A stretch of 64,000 nt of DNA, taken from Mesorhizobium sp. 113-3-3. Lineage in GTDB: Bacteria; Pseudomonadota; Alphaproteobacteria; Rhizobiales; Rhizobiaceae. The stretch covers positions 3,662,501-3,726,500 of the forward strand of contig NZ_AP023243.1 of assembly GCF_016756495.1 (NCBI RefSeq), in the 5' to 3' direction. Made by a program: the position numbers and the translations under genes. Under the pieces are notes generated by a model that did no database searches, had not been told where the DNA came from, and saw only the letters and a list, made by a program, of their open reading frames with translations. Shown here in pieces: positions 1 through 8,857 of the stretch (positions are counted from its first letter, which is position 1; each line of letters opens with the position of its first letter).

Positions 1-27
1 TACGGCAGCTCCACGGTTTGCGACCTC

Positions 28-50
28 CCATCGTGCCACTGGCACGATGG
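28..50. repeat. 23-bp perfect palindrome downstream of the peptide ABC operon
   Basis: The arms CCATCGTGCCA and TGGCACGATGG flank a single central C. The palindrome lies 22 bases beyond the stop codon of the transporter ATPase, so it may end that operon's transcript, but no T-run follows. A second small palindrome (TTCGCGAA) overlaps the adjoining sequence. It could equally be a dispersed intergenic repeat. Confidence 0.5.
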
Positions 51-72
51 ATTCGCTTCGCGAACCGGTCGC

Positions 73-1695
73 TCACCCTTGCTCCTGCATCTTCCGGGCG
101 ATCGCCCGATGCAAATCGGGCGCGGCGCTGACAAGTGCATTGGCCGCTTCGGATTGCGGATGATCGAGCACCGCGTTCGTCTTGCCGCGCTCGACGATCC
201 TGCCCTCATGCATGACCAGGACCTCGTCCGATATGGCGCGGGCGACGGTCAGGTCGTGGGTGATGAAGAGATAGGCGATGCCGAGTTTCTGGTTGAGTTC
301 GGCGAACAGATCGAGGATCTGCGCGCGGATCGACACATCGAGCGCCGAAACCGGCTCGTCTGCGACGACCAGTTTCGGCCTGGTGATGATGGCGCGGGCG
401 ATCGACAGGCGCTGGCGCTGGCCGCCGGAAAATTCGTGCGGGTACTTGTCCATGTCTCTGATATCGAGGCCGACCTCGTGCAGCGCATGCGCCACCAGCT
501 CGCGGCGCTCGCCGCGCGTCGGCTTCTTGTCCAGCACGTGCAAGGGCTCGGCGACCAGTTTTTCCACCTGCTGACGCGGATCGAAAGAGCCGTAGGGATC
601 CTGGAAGACGACCTGCATGTCGCGCCTGGCCGGCTTCAATTCGGCTTCGCTTTTGCCGGTGATGGTCTCGCCGCGAAAGCGGATCGTGCCCGAACTCGGC
701 CGATCCAGCGCCAGGATCATGCGCGCGAGCGTGGACTTGCCGCAGCCGGAGCGGCCGACCAGCGCCACGGATTGGCCCGGCGACATCGACAGCGAGACAT
801 CGTCGACGGCGCGGATAGGGGCCGCCCGTTTGAAGAGGGAGCTCCGGCGGCCGGGATAGTCGCGGGTCACGCTTTCGACCTGAAGCAGGGGCTTGCTTTG
901 GCTTGCATCGTGCGCCCTGGCGCGCGCCGGCACATGCATCGAGGCCTGCGCCAGCTGCCGCGTGTAGGGGTGGAGCTGTTCGGACAGCGTGCGGGCGGTG
1001 TCGCCGGCCTCCATCACCTCGCCATGCCGCAGGATGGTGATGCGATCGGCCATCTCGGTCACCACGGCGAGATCGTGGGAGATCAAGAGCAGGCCCATGC
1101 GGCTTTCCGCGACGAGGTCGCGCAGAAGGTCGAGGATCTGCGCCTGCAGCACCACGTCGAGCGCCGTCGTCGGCTCGTCGGCGATCAAGAGCTTCGGTTT
1201 CAGCGCGCAGGCGATGGCGATGACGACGCGCTGGCGCTGGCCACCCGACAGTTCGTGCGGATAGCGCGACAGCGGGAATTTTGCCGAGGGCAGGCCGACG
1301 CGGTCGAGCATTTTGCGCGCCCGTTCCTCAGCCGCGGCGCGCGTGGCCTTGGTGTGCCAGCGTATGCCTTCGGCGACCTGTTCGCCGATGGTCTTGACCG
1401 GGTTGAGCGCCGTCATCGGTTCCTGGAACACCATGCCGATGTCGTCGCCGCGCAGTGCGCACATCTGGTCCTCGGTTGCTCCGAGGATGTCGATGCCGTC
1501 GAACGAGACGCGCCCGGTGGCGCGCGCGGCATGCGGCAGAAGCCGCATCACCGTCAGCGCCGTCATCGATTTGCCGGAGCCGGATTCGCCGACCAGCCCC
1601 ATCACTTCGCCTGACGCGACGGAGAGCTCCATGTCTCTCAGGATCGGCGTGTCGCCGATGGTCAGCGACAGTTTGTCGATTTCCAGCAGGCTCAT
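73..1695 (-). CDS. Dipeptide/oligopeptide ABC transporter, fused two-domain ATP-binding protein
   Basis: This 540-residue cytoplasmic ATPase should power peptide uptake through the two permeases encoded just upstream. It holds two complete ABC domains, as in the DppD-DppF or GsiA fusion type. The first half has Walker A GESGSGKS, signature LSGGQRQR and Walker B LLIADEP; the second has GRSGCGKS, FSGGQRQR and LVVADEP. The start was placed at MSLLEIDKL because its ATG overlaps the stop of the preceding permease gene in an ATGA arrangement, a sign of translational coupling. A longer reading frame upstream lies inside that permease and is unlikely to be used. It is the last gene of the operon. The substrate cannot be read from the sequence; peptides are inferred from the family. 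Confidence 0.95.
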   Translation of the reverse strand: MSLLEIDKLSLTIGDTPILRDMELSVASGEVMGLVGESGSGKSMTALTVMRLLPHAARATGRVSFDGIDILGATEDQMCALRGDDIGMVFQEPMTALNPVKTIGEQVAEGIRWHTKATRAAAEERARKMLDRVGLPSAKFPLSRYPHELSGGQRQRVVIAIACALKPKLLIADEPTTALDVVLQAQILDLLRDLVAESRMGLLLISHDLAVVTEMADRITILRHGEVMEAGDTARTLSEQLHPYTRQLAQASMHVPARARAHDASQSKPLLQVESVTRDYPGRRSSLFKRAAPIRAVDDVSLSMSPGQSVALVGRSGCGKSTLARMILALDRPSSGTIRFRGETITGKSEAELKPARRDMQVVFQDPYGSFDPRQQVEKLVAEPLHVLDKKPTRGERRELVAHALHEVGLDIRDMDKYPHEFSGGQRQRLSIARAIITRPKLVVADEPVSALDVSIRAQILDLFAELNQKLGIAYLFITHDLTVARAISDEVLVMHEGRIVERGKTNAVLDHPQSEAANALVSAAPDLHRAIARKMQEQG

Positions 1696-2561
1696 CGCTG
1701 CCGCCGCGATTTGGGGTCGAGAATGTCGGCGATGCCGTCGCCCAGGAGATTCAGGCCAAGCACGGTGATGACGATCGCCATGCCGGGGAAGATCGCCATC
1801 CACGGCGCCACCACCATGCGCGTCTGGGCGTCGAACAGCATGCGGCCCCAGCTCGGCATGGGCGGCTGCGCGCCGAGGCCGAGATAGGAAAGCCCGGCCT
1901 CGGCCAGGATGCCGAGCGCGAACTGGATGGTGCCTTGCACCAGGAGCAGCGTGGCGATGTTGGGCAGCACATGTTCGATCGATATCTGCGTGCTGCTTTT
2001 TCCCGCGGCGCGCGCGGCCAGGATGAATTCGCGCGGCCAGATCGCCAGTGCGCCGGCACGCGCGACGCGGGCAAAGACCGGGATGTTGAAGATGCCGATG
2101 GCGATGATGGCGTTTACGGCGCCCGGCCCGAAGATGGCGGTGATCATGATGGCCGACAGCAGCGCGGGGAAGGCGAAGACGAGATCGTTGACGCGCATCA
2201 GCGCCTCGTCGACGAGGCCGCCACGCGCGGCGGCAAAGGTGCCGAGCGGCACGCCGACGCCCATGCCGATGCCGACCGCGACCAGCGCCACGGCGATCGA
2301 ATTGCGGGCGCCGACCATGATCATCGACAGGATATCGCGGCCAAAATGGTCGGTGCCGAACCAGTGCGTGAGCGAGGGGCCTTGCGTCTTGTCGGCTATG
2401 ACCAGCTTCGTCACATCGTAGGGCGTCCAGGCATAGGAGACGACCGCCATCGCCAGGATCAGCACGGTGATGGCGAAGCCGGTGACGAAAGCGGTGTTCC
2501 GGAACGCCTTGGCCAGAATCCCACTCAATGTCTCTTCAGGGATGTCGATGTGCAGGGTCAT
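1692..2561 (-). CDS. Peptide ABC transporter permease, DppC type
   Basis: This is a 289-residue inner-membrane permease of the DppC/OppC family. It has an N-terminal membrane segment (FVTGFAITVLILAMAVVSY), the family motif GTDHFGRDILS near residue 75, and a C-terminal binding-protein-dependent transport domain with the EAA-like loop around AARAAGKSS. The start MTLHIDIPEE was chosen because its ATG overlaps the stop codon of the upstream permease by four bases, matching the coupling seen at the other junctions of this operon. It should pair with the DppB-type permease to form the membrane channel. Confidence 0.93.
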   Translation of the reverse strand: MTLHIDIPEETLSGILAKAFRNTAFVTGFAITVLILAMAVVSYAWTPYDVTKLVIADKTQGPSLTHWFGTDHFGRDILSMIMVGARNSIAVALVAVGIGMGVGVPLGTFAAARGGLVDEALMRVNDLVFAFPALLSAIMITAIFGPGAVNAIIAIGIFNIPVFARVARAGALAIWPREFILAARAAGKSSTQISIEHVLPNIATLLLVQGTIQFALGILAEAGLSYLGLGAQPPMPSWGRMLFDAQTRMVVAPWMAIFPGMAIVITVLGLNLLGDGIADILDPKSRRQR

Positions 2562-3505
2562 TGCCGGCCTCTCAGGCGCGGATCGACGACCGCATAGGAA
2601 AGGTCGACGATAAGGTTGACGGCAATGACGGCGGTGACCAGCAGCATGACGACGCTCTCGACGACGATCAGGTCGCGTTGGGTGATCGCCTGGAACACCA
2701 GCCGGCCAAGGCCGGGGAGGTAAAAAACATTCTCGATGATGATGGTGCCGGCAAGCAGGAAGGCGAATTGCAGGCCTAGGATGGTCAGCACCGGGATCAT
2801 GGCGTTGCGCAGCGCGTGCCGCCACAGCACGGCGCGGTAGGGCAGGCCCTTGGCGCGGGCGGTGCGGATGTAATCCTCGTTCAGCACCTCGATCAGCGCC
2901 GAGCGGGTGACGCGCGCCAGGATCGCCGCCTGCGGCAAGGCAAGCGCCACCGCCGGCAGCAGCAGCGATTTCAGCGCTGGCCAGATGCCGGGGCTCCAGC
3001 CGGGAAAGCCGCCGGCCGGCACCAGCCGCAGCCAGACGGCGAAGACATAAATCAGCATCAGCGCAAACCAGAAATTGGGCACGGCGACGCCAAGCTGTGC
3101 CGCGCCCATGGAAATCGTGTCGCCTGCCCGGCCGCGCCTGCTGGCGGAAAACAGGCCGACCGGAATGGCGATGATCGTGGAGAGCGCAAGCGCGATCAAC
3201 GCCAGCGGCAGTGAGACGGCCAGCCGTTCACGCACCAGATCGATGACTGGCACCGAATAGGTGTAGGACCGGCCGAAATCGAGGCTGAGCAGGCCGCCGG
3301 CCCAGTGCAAATAGCGCAAGAGGAGGGGCGCGTTCAGGCCCATCTGGTTGCGCAGCAGCTCGACCTGGTCGGCGCTGGCGTTCATGCCCAGCATCAGCCG
3401 CGCCGGGTCGCCCGGCAGGATTTCCAGCACCGCGAACACCACGATGGAGGCCAGCACCAGCGTGGCGAGCGAGATGGCGAGGCGCTTGAGGAGGTAGGCG
3501 GTCAT
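2558..3505 (-). CDS. Peptide ABC transporter permease, DppB type
   Basis: This is a 315-residue inner-membrane permease of the DppB/OppB family. It opens with the typical YLLKRLAISLATL first helix and the LPGDPARLMLG motif of the family, and ends with the RGRQ tail. Several hydrophobic helices follow, and the ARAKGLP segment is the expected EAA loop that docks on the ATPase. The ATG at MTAYLL was taken as start; a GTG two codons upstream is also possible, and neither has a clear ribosome binding site. Its stop overlaps the start of the DppC-type gene. It sits about 250 bases downstream of the binding-protein gene, across a repeat-bearing spacer. Confidence 0.93.
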   Translation of the reverse strand: MTAYLLKRLAISLATLVLASIVVFAVLEILPGDPARLMLGMNASADQVELLRNQMGLNAPLLLRYLHWAGGLLSLDFGRSYTYSVPVIDLVRERLAVSLPLALIALALSTIIAIPVGLFSASRRGRAGDTISMGAAQLGVAVPNFWFALMLIYVFAVWLRLVPAGGFPGWSPGIWPALKSLLLPAVALALPQAAILARVTRSALIEVLNEDYIRTARAKGLPYRAVLWRHALRNAMIPVLTILGLQFAFLLAGTIIIENVFYLPGLGRLVFQAITQRDLIVVESVVMLLVTAVIAVNLIVDLSYAVVDPRLRGRQ

Positions 3506-3526
3506 CGACACGGGGCGACAGACGTG

Positions 3527-3590
3527 TCGTCATCCTGGGGCAAAGCAGGAGCGAAGCTCCGTCGCGGAGACCCCAGGATCCATGCCGTGA
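3527..3590. repeat. Intergenic repeat copy 1, inverted partner of 3689-3750
   Basis: This copy begins TCGTCATCCTGGGG and ends CCAGGATCCATGCCGTGA. The reverse complement of bases 3689-3750 starts and ends with nearly the same words. The middle of each copy holds a different short hairpin (here GCGAAGCTCCGTCGCGGAG). The two copies therefore form an inverted pair between the binding-protein gene and the permease genes. Confidence 0.75.
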
Positions 3591-3688
3591 GGGAATTCGA
3601 AGAGCGCGACGGTCCATAACCAGCGTCGCCTCTTTCTGTCTTCACTGCGAAGTCTCCCAAATGCTGCACCGGCGGGGGCGCTCGTAAG

Positions 3689-3750
3689 TCACGGAATGGA
3701 TCCTAGGGTCTGCGCAGTCGCTGCGCGCTTGCTTCGCCCCAGGATGACGA
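3689..3750. repeat. Intergenic repeat copy 2, inverted relative to copy 1
   Basis: It starts TCACGGAATGGATCCTAGG and ends CCCCAGGATGACGA. It matches copy 1 in reverse complement at both ends and diverges in the centre. It lies just beyond the stop codon of the binding-protein gene, so the pair could form a long stem in the operon transcript between the first and second transporter genes. Confidence 0.75.
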
Positions 3751-3758
3751 AACGAACC

Positions 3759-5237
3759 TCACTCGCTCCACTTCACCTTGGTCAGGTCGTTGGCGGGAAT
3801 CGGTGCGTTTTCCCACAACCCTTGCAGCTTGGCGTCCCAGACCCCGACCTTGGGCAGTTCGTAGAGGAAACCGACCACCGCGTCATCGGCCAGAATCTTC
3901 TGCGCCTTGGCATACAATTCCTTGCGCTTGGCCTCGTCGGACGTCTGCTCCAGATCGGCGATGACCTTGTTAAAGGCAGGGTTGTCGTAATTGAAGTAGT
4001 AGTCCTTGCGCGAATAGATATCGATGTCGTTTGGCTCGGTATGGGACACGATGGTCAGGTCGTAGTCCTTCTTGGTGAACACCTGGTCCAGCCACTGCGC
4101 CCACTCGACTGGAATGATCTCGAGGTTGATGCCGACATCGCGGAGCTGCGAGGCGATGATCTCGCCGCCGAGCCGCGCATAGGAGGTCGGCGGCAGCTTC
4201 AACGTGGCCTTGAAGCCGTTCTCCAGCCCCGCTGCCTTGAGCAGTTCCTTGGCCTTGGCCACGTCGTGCGGATAGCGGCCGGTGAGGTCGACATAATATT
4301 TGTTGGCCGGCGACATATGCGAGCCGATCGGCAGGCCGAGCCCGGCCGAGGCGCCGTCGATGATCGCTTTGCGGTCGAGCGCGTAGGAGATCGCTTGCCT
4401 CACCTGCAATTTATCGAAAGGCGGCTTTTTGTTGTTGATGGACAGGATGGTCTCGCCTTCGGTCGCGCCGACCACCACCTTGAAGCGCGGATCATCCTTG
4501 ACCTGCGCGACGCTGTCGGCATCGAAGAACGGAAAAGCCTGTATGTCGCCGGAAAGCAATGCAGGCACGTAGGCGGCGGCATCGGGAACGACGCGGAACT
4601 CGACCTTTTCGAGGAAGGCAGGGGCGCCCCAGTAATGATCTGATTTCACCAGGGTGATCGATGAACCCTTGGCCCAGCTCTCGAACTTGAACGGGCCGGT
4701 GCCGACAGGCTTTTCCTTGTTGGTGTCGGCGGATTTCGACGACACGATCACCGCGTCGCCCCAGCCCATATTGTAGAGGAACGAGCCTTGCGGGTGGGTC
4801 AGCGTCACCTTCACGGTGGCGGGATCGACCACATCGACCTTGTCGATGGCGGCAAAGAGCTGCTTTTGTGCGTTGACGGAGTTTTCGGCGCGTGCACGGT
4901 CGAGCGAGAACTTCACGTCGTTGGCGCTGAAATCGGCGCCATCGTGGAATTTCACGCCGGTGTGCAGCTTGAAGGTATAGACCTTGCCGTCATCGGAGAT
5001 GGTCCAGCTTTCGGCGAGATCCGGCAGAACCTCGCCATTGGGGCCGATTCGGGTCAGGCCCTCGAAGACATTGGCGTAGGTGACCTCCCTGATTGCGGCG
5101 GCCGCTCCCGCCGTCGGGTCGAGATGCGGGGGTTCAAGCGGAATGCCGATGACGAGATCGGTCCGTGCGGCAAACGCAGAAGTGGCGGTCGCGACCGCCA
5201 GTACGGCAGCGGCCAGAAGGGTCTTCCAAAGTTTCAT
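3759..5237 (-). CDS. Peptide ABC transporter substrate-binding protein, family 5
   Basis: This is a 492-residue periplasmic binding protein of the DppA/OppA class. A clear signal peptide (MKLWKTLLAAAVLAVATATSAFA) precedes the mature part. The family features are LEPPHLDPTAGAAAA near the mature N-terminus, VFEGLTRIGPNGEVLPDLAESW, and the FKLHTGVKFHDGADFSANDV segment. The ATG at MKLWK was chosen because GGGGA stands nine bases upstream; an in-frame start five codons earlier has no such site. It would capture peptides, or another family 5 ligand such as an opine or glutathione, and deliver them to the permeases encoded downstream. Confidence 0.94.
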   Translation of the reverse strand: MKLWKTLLAAAVLAVATATSAFAARTDLVIGIPLEPPHLDPTAGAAAAIREVTYANVFEGLTRIGPNGEVLPDLAESWTISDDGKVYTFKLHTGVKFHDGADFSANDVKFSLDRARAENSVNAQKQLFAAIDKVDVVDPATVKVTLTHPQGSFLYNMGWGDAVIVSSKSADTNKEKPVGTGPFKFESWAKGSSITLVKSDHYWGAPAFLEKVEFRVVPDAAAYVPALLSGDIQAFPFFDADSVAQVKDDPRFKVVVGATEGETILSINNKKPPFDKLQVRQAISYALDRKAIIDGASAGLGLPIGSHMSPANKYYVDLTGRYPHDVAKAKELLKAAGLENGFKATLKLPPTSYARLGGEIIASQLRDVGINLEIIPVEWAQWLDQVFTKKDYDLTIVSHTEPNDIDIYSRKDYYFNYDNPAFNKVIADLEQTSDEAKRKELYAKAQKILADDAVVGFLYELPKVGVWDAKLQGLWENAPIPANDLTKVKWSE

Positions 5238-5252
5238 CGCTGAACTCCCCAT

Positions 5253-5286
5253 GTGCTCAAATGCTCAAGGTGCTCAAATGCTCAAG
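5253..5286. repeat. 17-bp sequence in exact tandem duplicate
   Basis: GTGCTCAAATGCTCAAG occurs twice head to tail with no mismatch, immediately upstream of the binding-protein ribosome binding site. Each unit itself contains two TGCTCAA words. It could be a regulator binding site in the leader or simply slippage-derived repetition. Confidence 0.7.
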
Positions 5287-5378
5287 CCCGGGGATAGAAG
5301 CGTGATTTCGCGCGGGAGTAAATTGCGTTTCGTGCTGTCGCGCCGCGCCAGGAGAAATGTTTTTGCGCGACAGGCCGA

Positions 5379-6656
5379 TCATCCGGTCGTGCCGCGCAGC
5401 AACACGTTGAGGCCGATCGCCATCACCTTGGCCGATTCCACCATGTCCTCTATGCCGACCCACTCGTCCGGCCGGTGGGCGAGGTCGAGAATGCCGGGTC
5501 CATAGGCGATGCAGTCGTAGATGTGGCCGATGCGGGCAATGTGCTTCTGGTCGTAGGTGCCGGGCGAAATGACGTAGTCGGGCTCGCGGTCGAAGATCGC
5601 ATGAATGCCTTGCGCCACCGCCTTCACCACCGGCGCGTCGCGTTCGGTCATCAGCGGCAGCACTTCCATCAGGTCGCGGATCTCATAATCGAACTTTTTG
5701 CGCTCGCGCTTCAGGCGTTCGAGAATGCCGGTTACTTCGCCCTTGACCGTGGCGAGATCTTCCTCGAGCAGGAAGCGGCGGTCGATGGTCAGCCGGCAGG
5801 AATCAGGCACGTTGGGCGAGGGCAGGCCGGGCCGAAAATCCTCGGTCTGGCCGCCATGGACGGAATTGATGTTCATGGTCGAGCGCCTGGCGCCCTCGGG
5901 CACGACCGGCATGCGCGTCATCTTGCGGTCGAGCGCCGGGAACAGTTCGTCCTCGAAGGCCCTGAGCACGGCGCCCATATGGCGCACCGCATTGTCGCCG
6001 AGAAACGGCATCGAGCCATGCGCGATCTCGCCCTTGGTCTCGATCTCGGCCCACCAGACGCCGCGATGGCCAAGGCAGATGCGGTCCTTGTTCAGCGGCT
6101 CGGGAATGATGACGTGGTCGACTCTGGGCTTTGAGAAATAGCCGAGCCCGGCCAGATGGGCGACGCCGCCAAAGCCGCCGGACTCCTCGTCGACGGTGCC
6201 GGATATCTCGATGGCGCCGGGAAAGTCTGGATAGACGTCCATGAAGGCTTCGGCGGCGATGATCGAGGCGGCCAGACCGCCCTTCATGTCGCAGGCGCCG
6301 CGGCCATAGACCCGGCCGTCCTTCACGACGCCAGCAAAGGGATCGACGGTCCAGCCCTCACCGGCCTCGACCACGTCGATATGCGAGTTGAAGTGGACGC
6401 AGCCGCCGGGTGAGCGGCCGTCGAAACGGGCCACGACGTTGACGCGCGGGTAGCGATCGGTGTCGCCGGGGGTGCCTTCGGCGCGGATGAATTCGGTCTC
6501 GAAACCGCGCTTCCTCAGCCGCGCGCCCAGATATTCGGCGCATGGCCGATAGGCTTCTCCGGGCGGATTGATGGTCGGAAAACGGATGAGGTCGGCGGTC
6601 AGCGCGACGATATCGTCGCGCCTGTCATCGATTACTTGCAGGAGTCGCTCATTCAT
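5379..6656 (-). CDS. M20 family metallopeptidase (ArgE/DapE-type deacylase)
   Basis: This is a 425-residue cytoplasmic zinc hydrolase of the M20 family, which removes acyl groups from amino acids or cuts dipeptides. Visible features are the first metal motif FNSHIDVVEAGEGW (residues near 80-95), the GRGACDMKGG metal-bridging Asp, the catalytic pair in DEESGG, and a late His in TYDQKHIARIG. The start MNERLLQ was preferred over a longer frame because family members begin near this point. It is the first gene of the minus-strand cluster that continues into the peptide ABC transporter, so it probably processes what that transporter imports. Annotation pipelines would call it acetylornithine deacetylase or succinyl-diaminopimelate desuccinylase, but that specificity is not established. 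Confidence 0.9.
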   Translation of the reverse strand: MNERLLQVIDDRRDDIVALTADLIRFPTINPPGEAYRPCAEYLGARLRKRGFETEFIRAEGTPGDTDRYPRVNVVARFDGRSPGGCVHFNSHIDVVEAGEGWTVDPFAGVVKDGRVYGRGACDMKGGLAASIIAAEAFMDVYPDFPGAIEISGTVDEESGGFGGVAHLAGLGYFSKPRVDHVIIPEPLNKDRICLGHRGVWWAEIETKGEIAHGSMPFLGDNAVRHMGAVLRAFEDELFPALDRKMTRMPVVPEGARRSTMNINSVHGGQTEDFRPGLPSPNVPDSCRLTIDRRFLLEEDLATVKGEVTGILERLKRERKKFDYEIRDLMEVLPLMTERDAPVVKAVAQGIHAIFDREPDYVISPGTYDQKHIARIGHIYDCIAYGPGILDLAHRPDEWVGIEDMVESAKVMAIGLNVLLRGTTG

Positions 6657-6668
6657 CGGGGGAGTTGA

Positions 6669-6692
6669 GCAACGAACGACGTTGCATTGCAA
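6669..6692. promoter_or_regulatory. Overlapping inverted repeats upstream of the deacylase operon
   Basis: GCAACG-N5-CGTTGC at 6669-6685 overlaps TTGCA-T-TGCAA at 6682-6692, about 13 to 36 bases before the deacylase start. The location suits a repressor operator. The regulator is unknown and no regulator gene lies next to it. Confidence 0.35.
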
Positions 6693-6876
6693 GCCCGCCG
6701 GCGATCAAGTCGGTGCGGCGTGTCGTTGCGGCAACTATCGCGGGAAATCGTTCAAATTCGCTGCTTTGGATTGGCGAATTGATCAAGGACTGTGTGCTAC
6801 TCGTTCACTGCCATTAAAAAGGTGAAAAACAACGTGATGGCAAGCAGGCAAGGGGCAATCAAAGGGGTTTGATCGC

Positions 6877-7308
6877 ATGAAGAAGTTCTTTCTCGTGGCA
6901 GTGGCGATGTTGGCAACCGCGCTGCTGGGTACGCCGTCCGCAAGTTACGCGGCGATGTTGGAAGCAAATATCGACGTGTCGTCACAGACGATGACGGTGC
7001 GGTACGGGTCGGAGGTTTATCGCTGGGTCGTGTCGACCGCGCGTCCGGGCTATTTCACGCCGCGCGGCACGTATCGACCGCAGCGGACCGCACGGATGTG
7101 GTATTCGCGCAAGTATGACATGTCGCCGATGCCTTATTCCGTGTTCTTCCATGGCGGCTATGCCATCCATGGGACGGGCGCCGTCAGGCAACTCGGCCGT
7201 CCGGCCTCGCATGGCTGCGTGCGGCTGCACACGTCCAATGCCGCGACCTTCTATTCCATGGTGCGGGAAGTGGGCTTCGGCAACACGCGCATTGTCGTGA
7301 CGAACTAG
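6877..7308 (+). CDS. Small exported L,D-transpeptidase (YkuD domain)
   Basis: This 143-residue protein consists of a signal peptide (residues 1-26, ending SASYA) and a bare YkuD domain. The catalytic signature is intact: His98-Gly, then SHGCVRL with the nucleophile Cys114 and Arg116. Such enzymes form 3-3 crosslinks in peptidoglycan or attach proteins to it in the periplasm. It lacks a LysM or other wall-binding module and is among the shorter members of the family, common in Rhizobiales. It stands alone, with a GC-rich hairpin after the stop. Confidence 0.92.
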   Translation: MKKFFLVAVAMLATALLGTPSASYAAMLEANIDVSSQTMTVRYGSEVYRWVVSTARPGYFTPRGTYRPQRTARMWYSRKYDMSPMPYSVFFHGGYAIHGTGAVRQLGRPASHGCVRLHTSNAATFYSMVREVGFGNTRIVVTN

Positions 7309-7329
7309 GAGCAATCGCGAATTCTCGCT

Positions 7330-7347
7330 GCCGGGCCGTAGCCCGGC
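7330..7347 (+). terminator. Hairpin after the L,D-transpeptidase gene
   Basis: GCCGGGC and GCCCGGC form a 7-bp stem with loop CGTA, 22 bases beyond the stop codon. There is no T-run, so termination efficiency is doubtful. Confidence 0.4.
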
Positions 7348-7572
7348 GTGAGACTTCCTATTGAGGCAACAACAATCGGCCAAGGTTTTACCTGTTCCGA
7401 GATGGACGGCTATTGCCGAGGCATAAGGGGTGTGCTTTCCATGCCAACGGCCTGACTGGGGACAATCGGCGGTACCGGGCGTTTGAATTATTAGGGGCGG
7501 CTTAAATATTGCCGGCGGGTCAATCGATTCGCCGGGAAACCTGCCATTGCGTGCCGTTGCCGGAATTGACAG

Positions 7573-8856
7573 ATGCATCCCCAGTCTCAGATGGACGATC
7601 GTCTTCCCAGTCGGCCCGCCGGGGTGCTCATTCTTGGCGGGGCGCACGGGACGCTGGCATTGGCCAGGAGCTTCGGCGTTCAGAAAGTGCCTGTCTGGCT
7701 GGTGAGCAACGACACCCCGTTGCCCAGCCTTTCGCGATATGCCCAGCGGACAATGACATGGCCCGGCCCCGACGACGGTGGTGCCGTCACCTTCCTGCTC
7801 GATCTGGCCAAGGTTCACAGGCTGAATGGCTTCCTGCTGATCGCCGGCGGAGATCCCGAAGTTCGCTTCGCATCGCAATCGATCGACCAATTGTCCGCCG
7901 CATTCGACGTGGTGCTGCCCCCTTGGGAGCAATTGAAATGGGTCTGCGAAAAGCCGCTGCTCTATCGCCGGGCGCGCGAACTGGGGCTCGCCGTTCCGCT
8001 GACCTATGCGATCAGCTCGCTCGAGCAGGCGGAGGCAGCCGACCTGCGCTTTCCCGTGATCCTGAAGCCGAACATGGGGGGTCGCAGCCGTTTTGCGCGC
8101 GCCAAGGCCGTTCTCGCCAATGACCAGGCATCGTTCTTGACAGCCTACAGCTGGGCTGCCGAAGAGATCGGCAGCGACAATGTCGTGGTTCAGGCAATGA
8201 TACCGGGCGGAGGCGAGAGCCAGTTCTCCTACGCCGCACTCTGGAACGAGGGCGCGCCGGTGGCGGAATTCACCGCCCGCCGTGCGCGGCAATATCCGGT
8301 CGATTTCGGTTACACCAGCACCTTCGTGGAGGTCGTCGACGAACCGCAATTGATCGATGCCGCGCGTCTGCTGCTTGGATCGATCTCGCATCACGGACTG
8401 GTCGAGGTCGAATTCAAGCGCGATGCGCGCGACGGTTCGATGAAGGTGCTAGACGTCAATCCGCGGCCCTGGACATGGTTTGGGCTGGGCGCCGCCGCCG
8501 GCGTCGATCTTGGCGCCATGCTTTGGGCGATCAAATCGGGCCAGACGGTAAAGACAGCGCCGGCGCGGCCCGCCACGTCCTGGATGTATCTGGTTCGGGA
8601 CATGGTGGCGGCCGCCAAGCTGATCTCAACTGGCCGGTTGGCGAAGCGGGCCTATTTGAGCTCATTCGCCAAAGTGCGGGCATGGGCGACCTTCCAGGCG
8701 AATGACCCGGTGCCGGGCCTGATCGACGTGCCCTTGACGGCCTGGAGAGTGCTGACGCGACGGGTACTTTCCGCAATCTTAACCGGGAAATGCTTAGGAC
8801 GGCGGCGTGACGGAGTGAGTTCCACCGCTGCAGAACCAGACAGGCGAGACCGCTGA
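7573..8856 (+). CDS. ATP-grasp domain protein, substrate unknown
   Basis: This is a 427-residue ATP-grasp ligase resembling the carbamoyl-phosphate-synthase-like group. An N-terminal Rossmann-like part starts at GVLILGGAHGTLALARSFG. The central grasp region carries ATP-contact segments FPVILKPNMGG and VVQAMIPGGGESQFSY, and the metal-binding end is VEVEFK followed by LDVNPRPW. ATP-grasp enzymes join a carboxylate to an amine or thiol by way of an acyl phosphate. GGAA stands eight bases before the ATG. The gene ends one base before the start of the flavoprotein gene, so the two are almost certainly co-translated and act in one pathway. I do not recognise the product. Confidence 0.85.
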   Translation: MHPQSQMDDRLPSRPAGVLILGGAHGTLALARSFGVQKVPVWLVSNDTPLPSLSRYAQRTMTWPGPDDGGAVTFLLDLAKVHRLNGFLLIAGGDPEVRFASQSIDQLSAAFDVVLPPWEQLKWVCEKPLLYRRARELGLAVPLTYAISSLEQAEAADLRFPVILKPNMGGRSRFARAKAVLANDQASFLTAYSWAAEEIGSDNVVVQAMIPGGGESQFSYAALWNEGAPVAEFTARRARQYPVDFGYTSTFVEVVDEPQLIDAARLLLGSISHHGLVEVEFKRDARDGSMKVLDVNPRPWTWFGLGAAAGVDLGAMLWAIKSGQTVKTAPARPATSWMYLVRDMVAAAKLISTGRLAKRAYLSSFAKVRAWATFQANDPVPGLIDVPLTAWRVLTRRVLSAILTGKCLGRRRDGVSSTAAEPDRRDR

Positions 8857-8857
8857 C

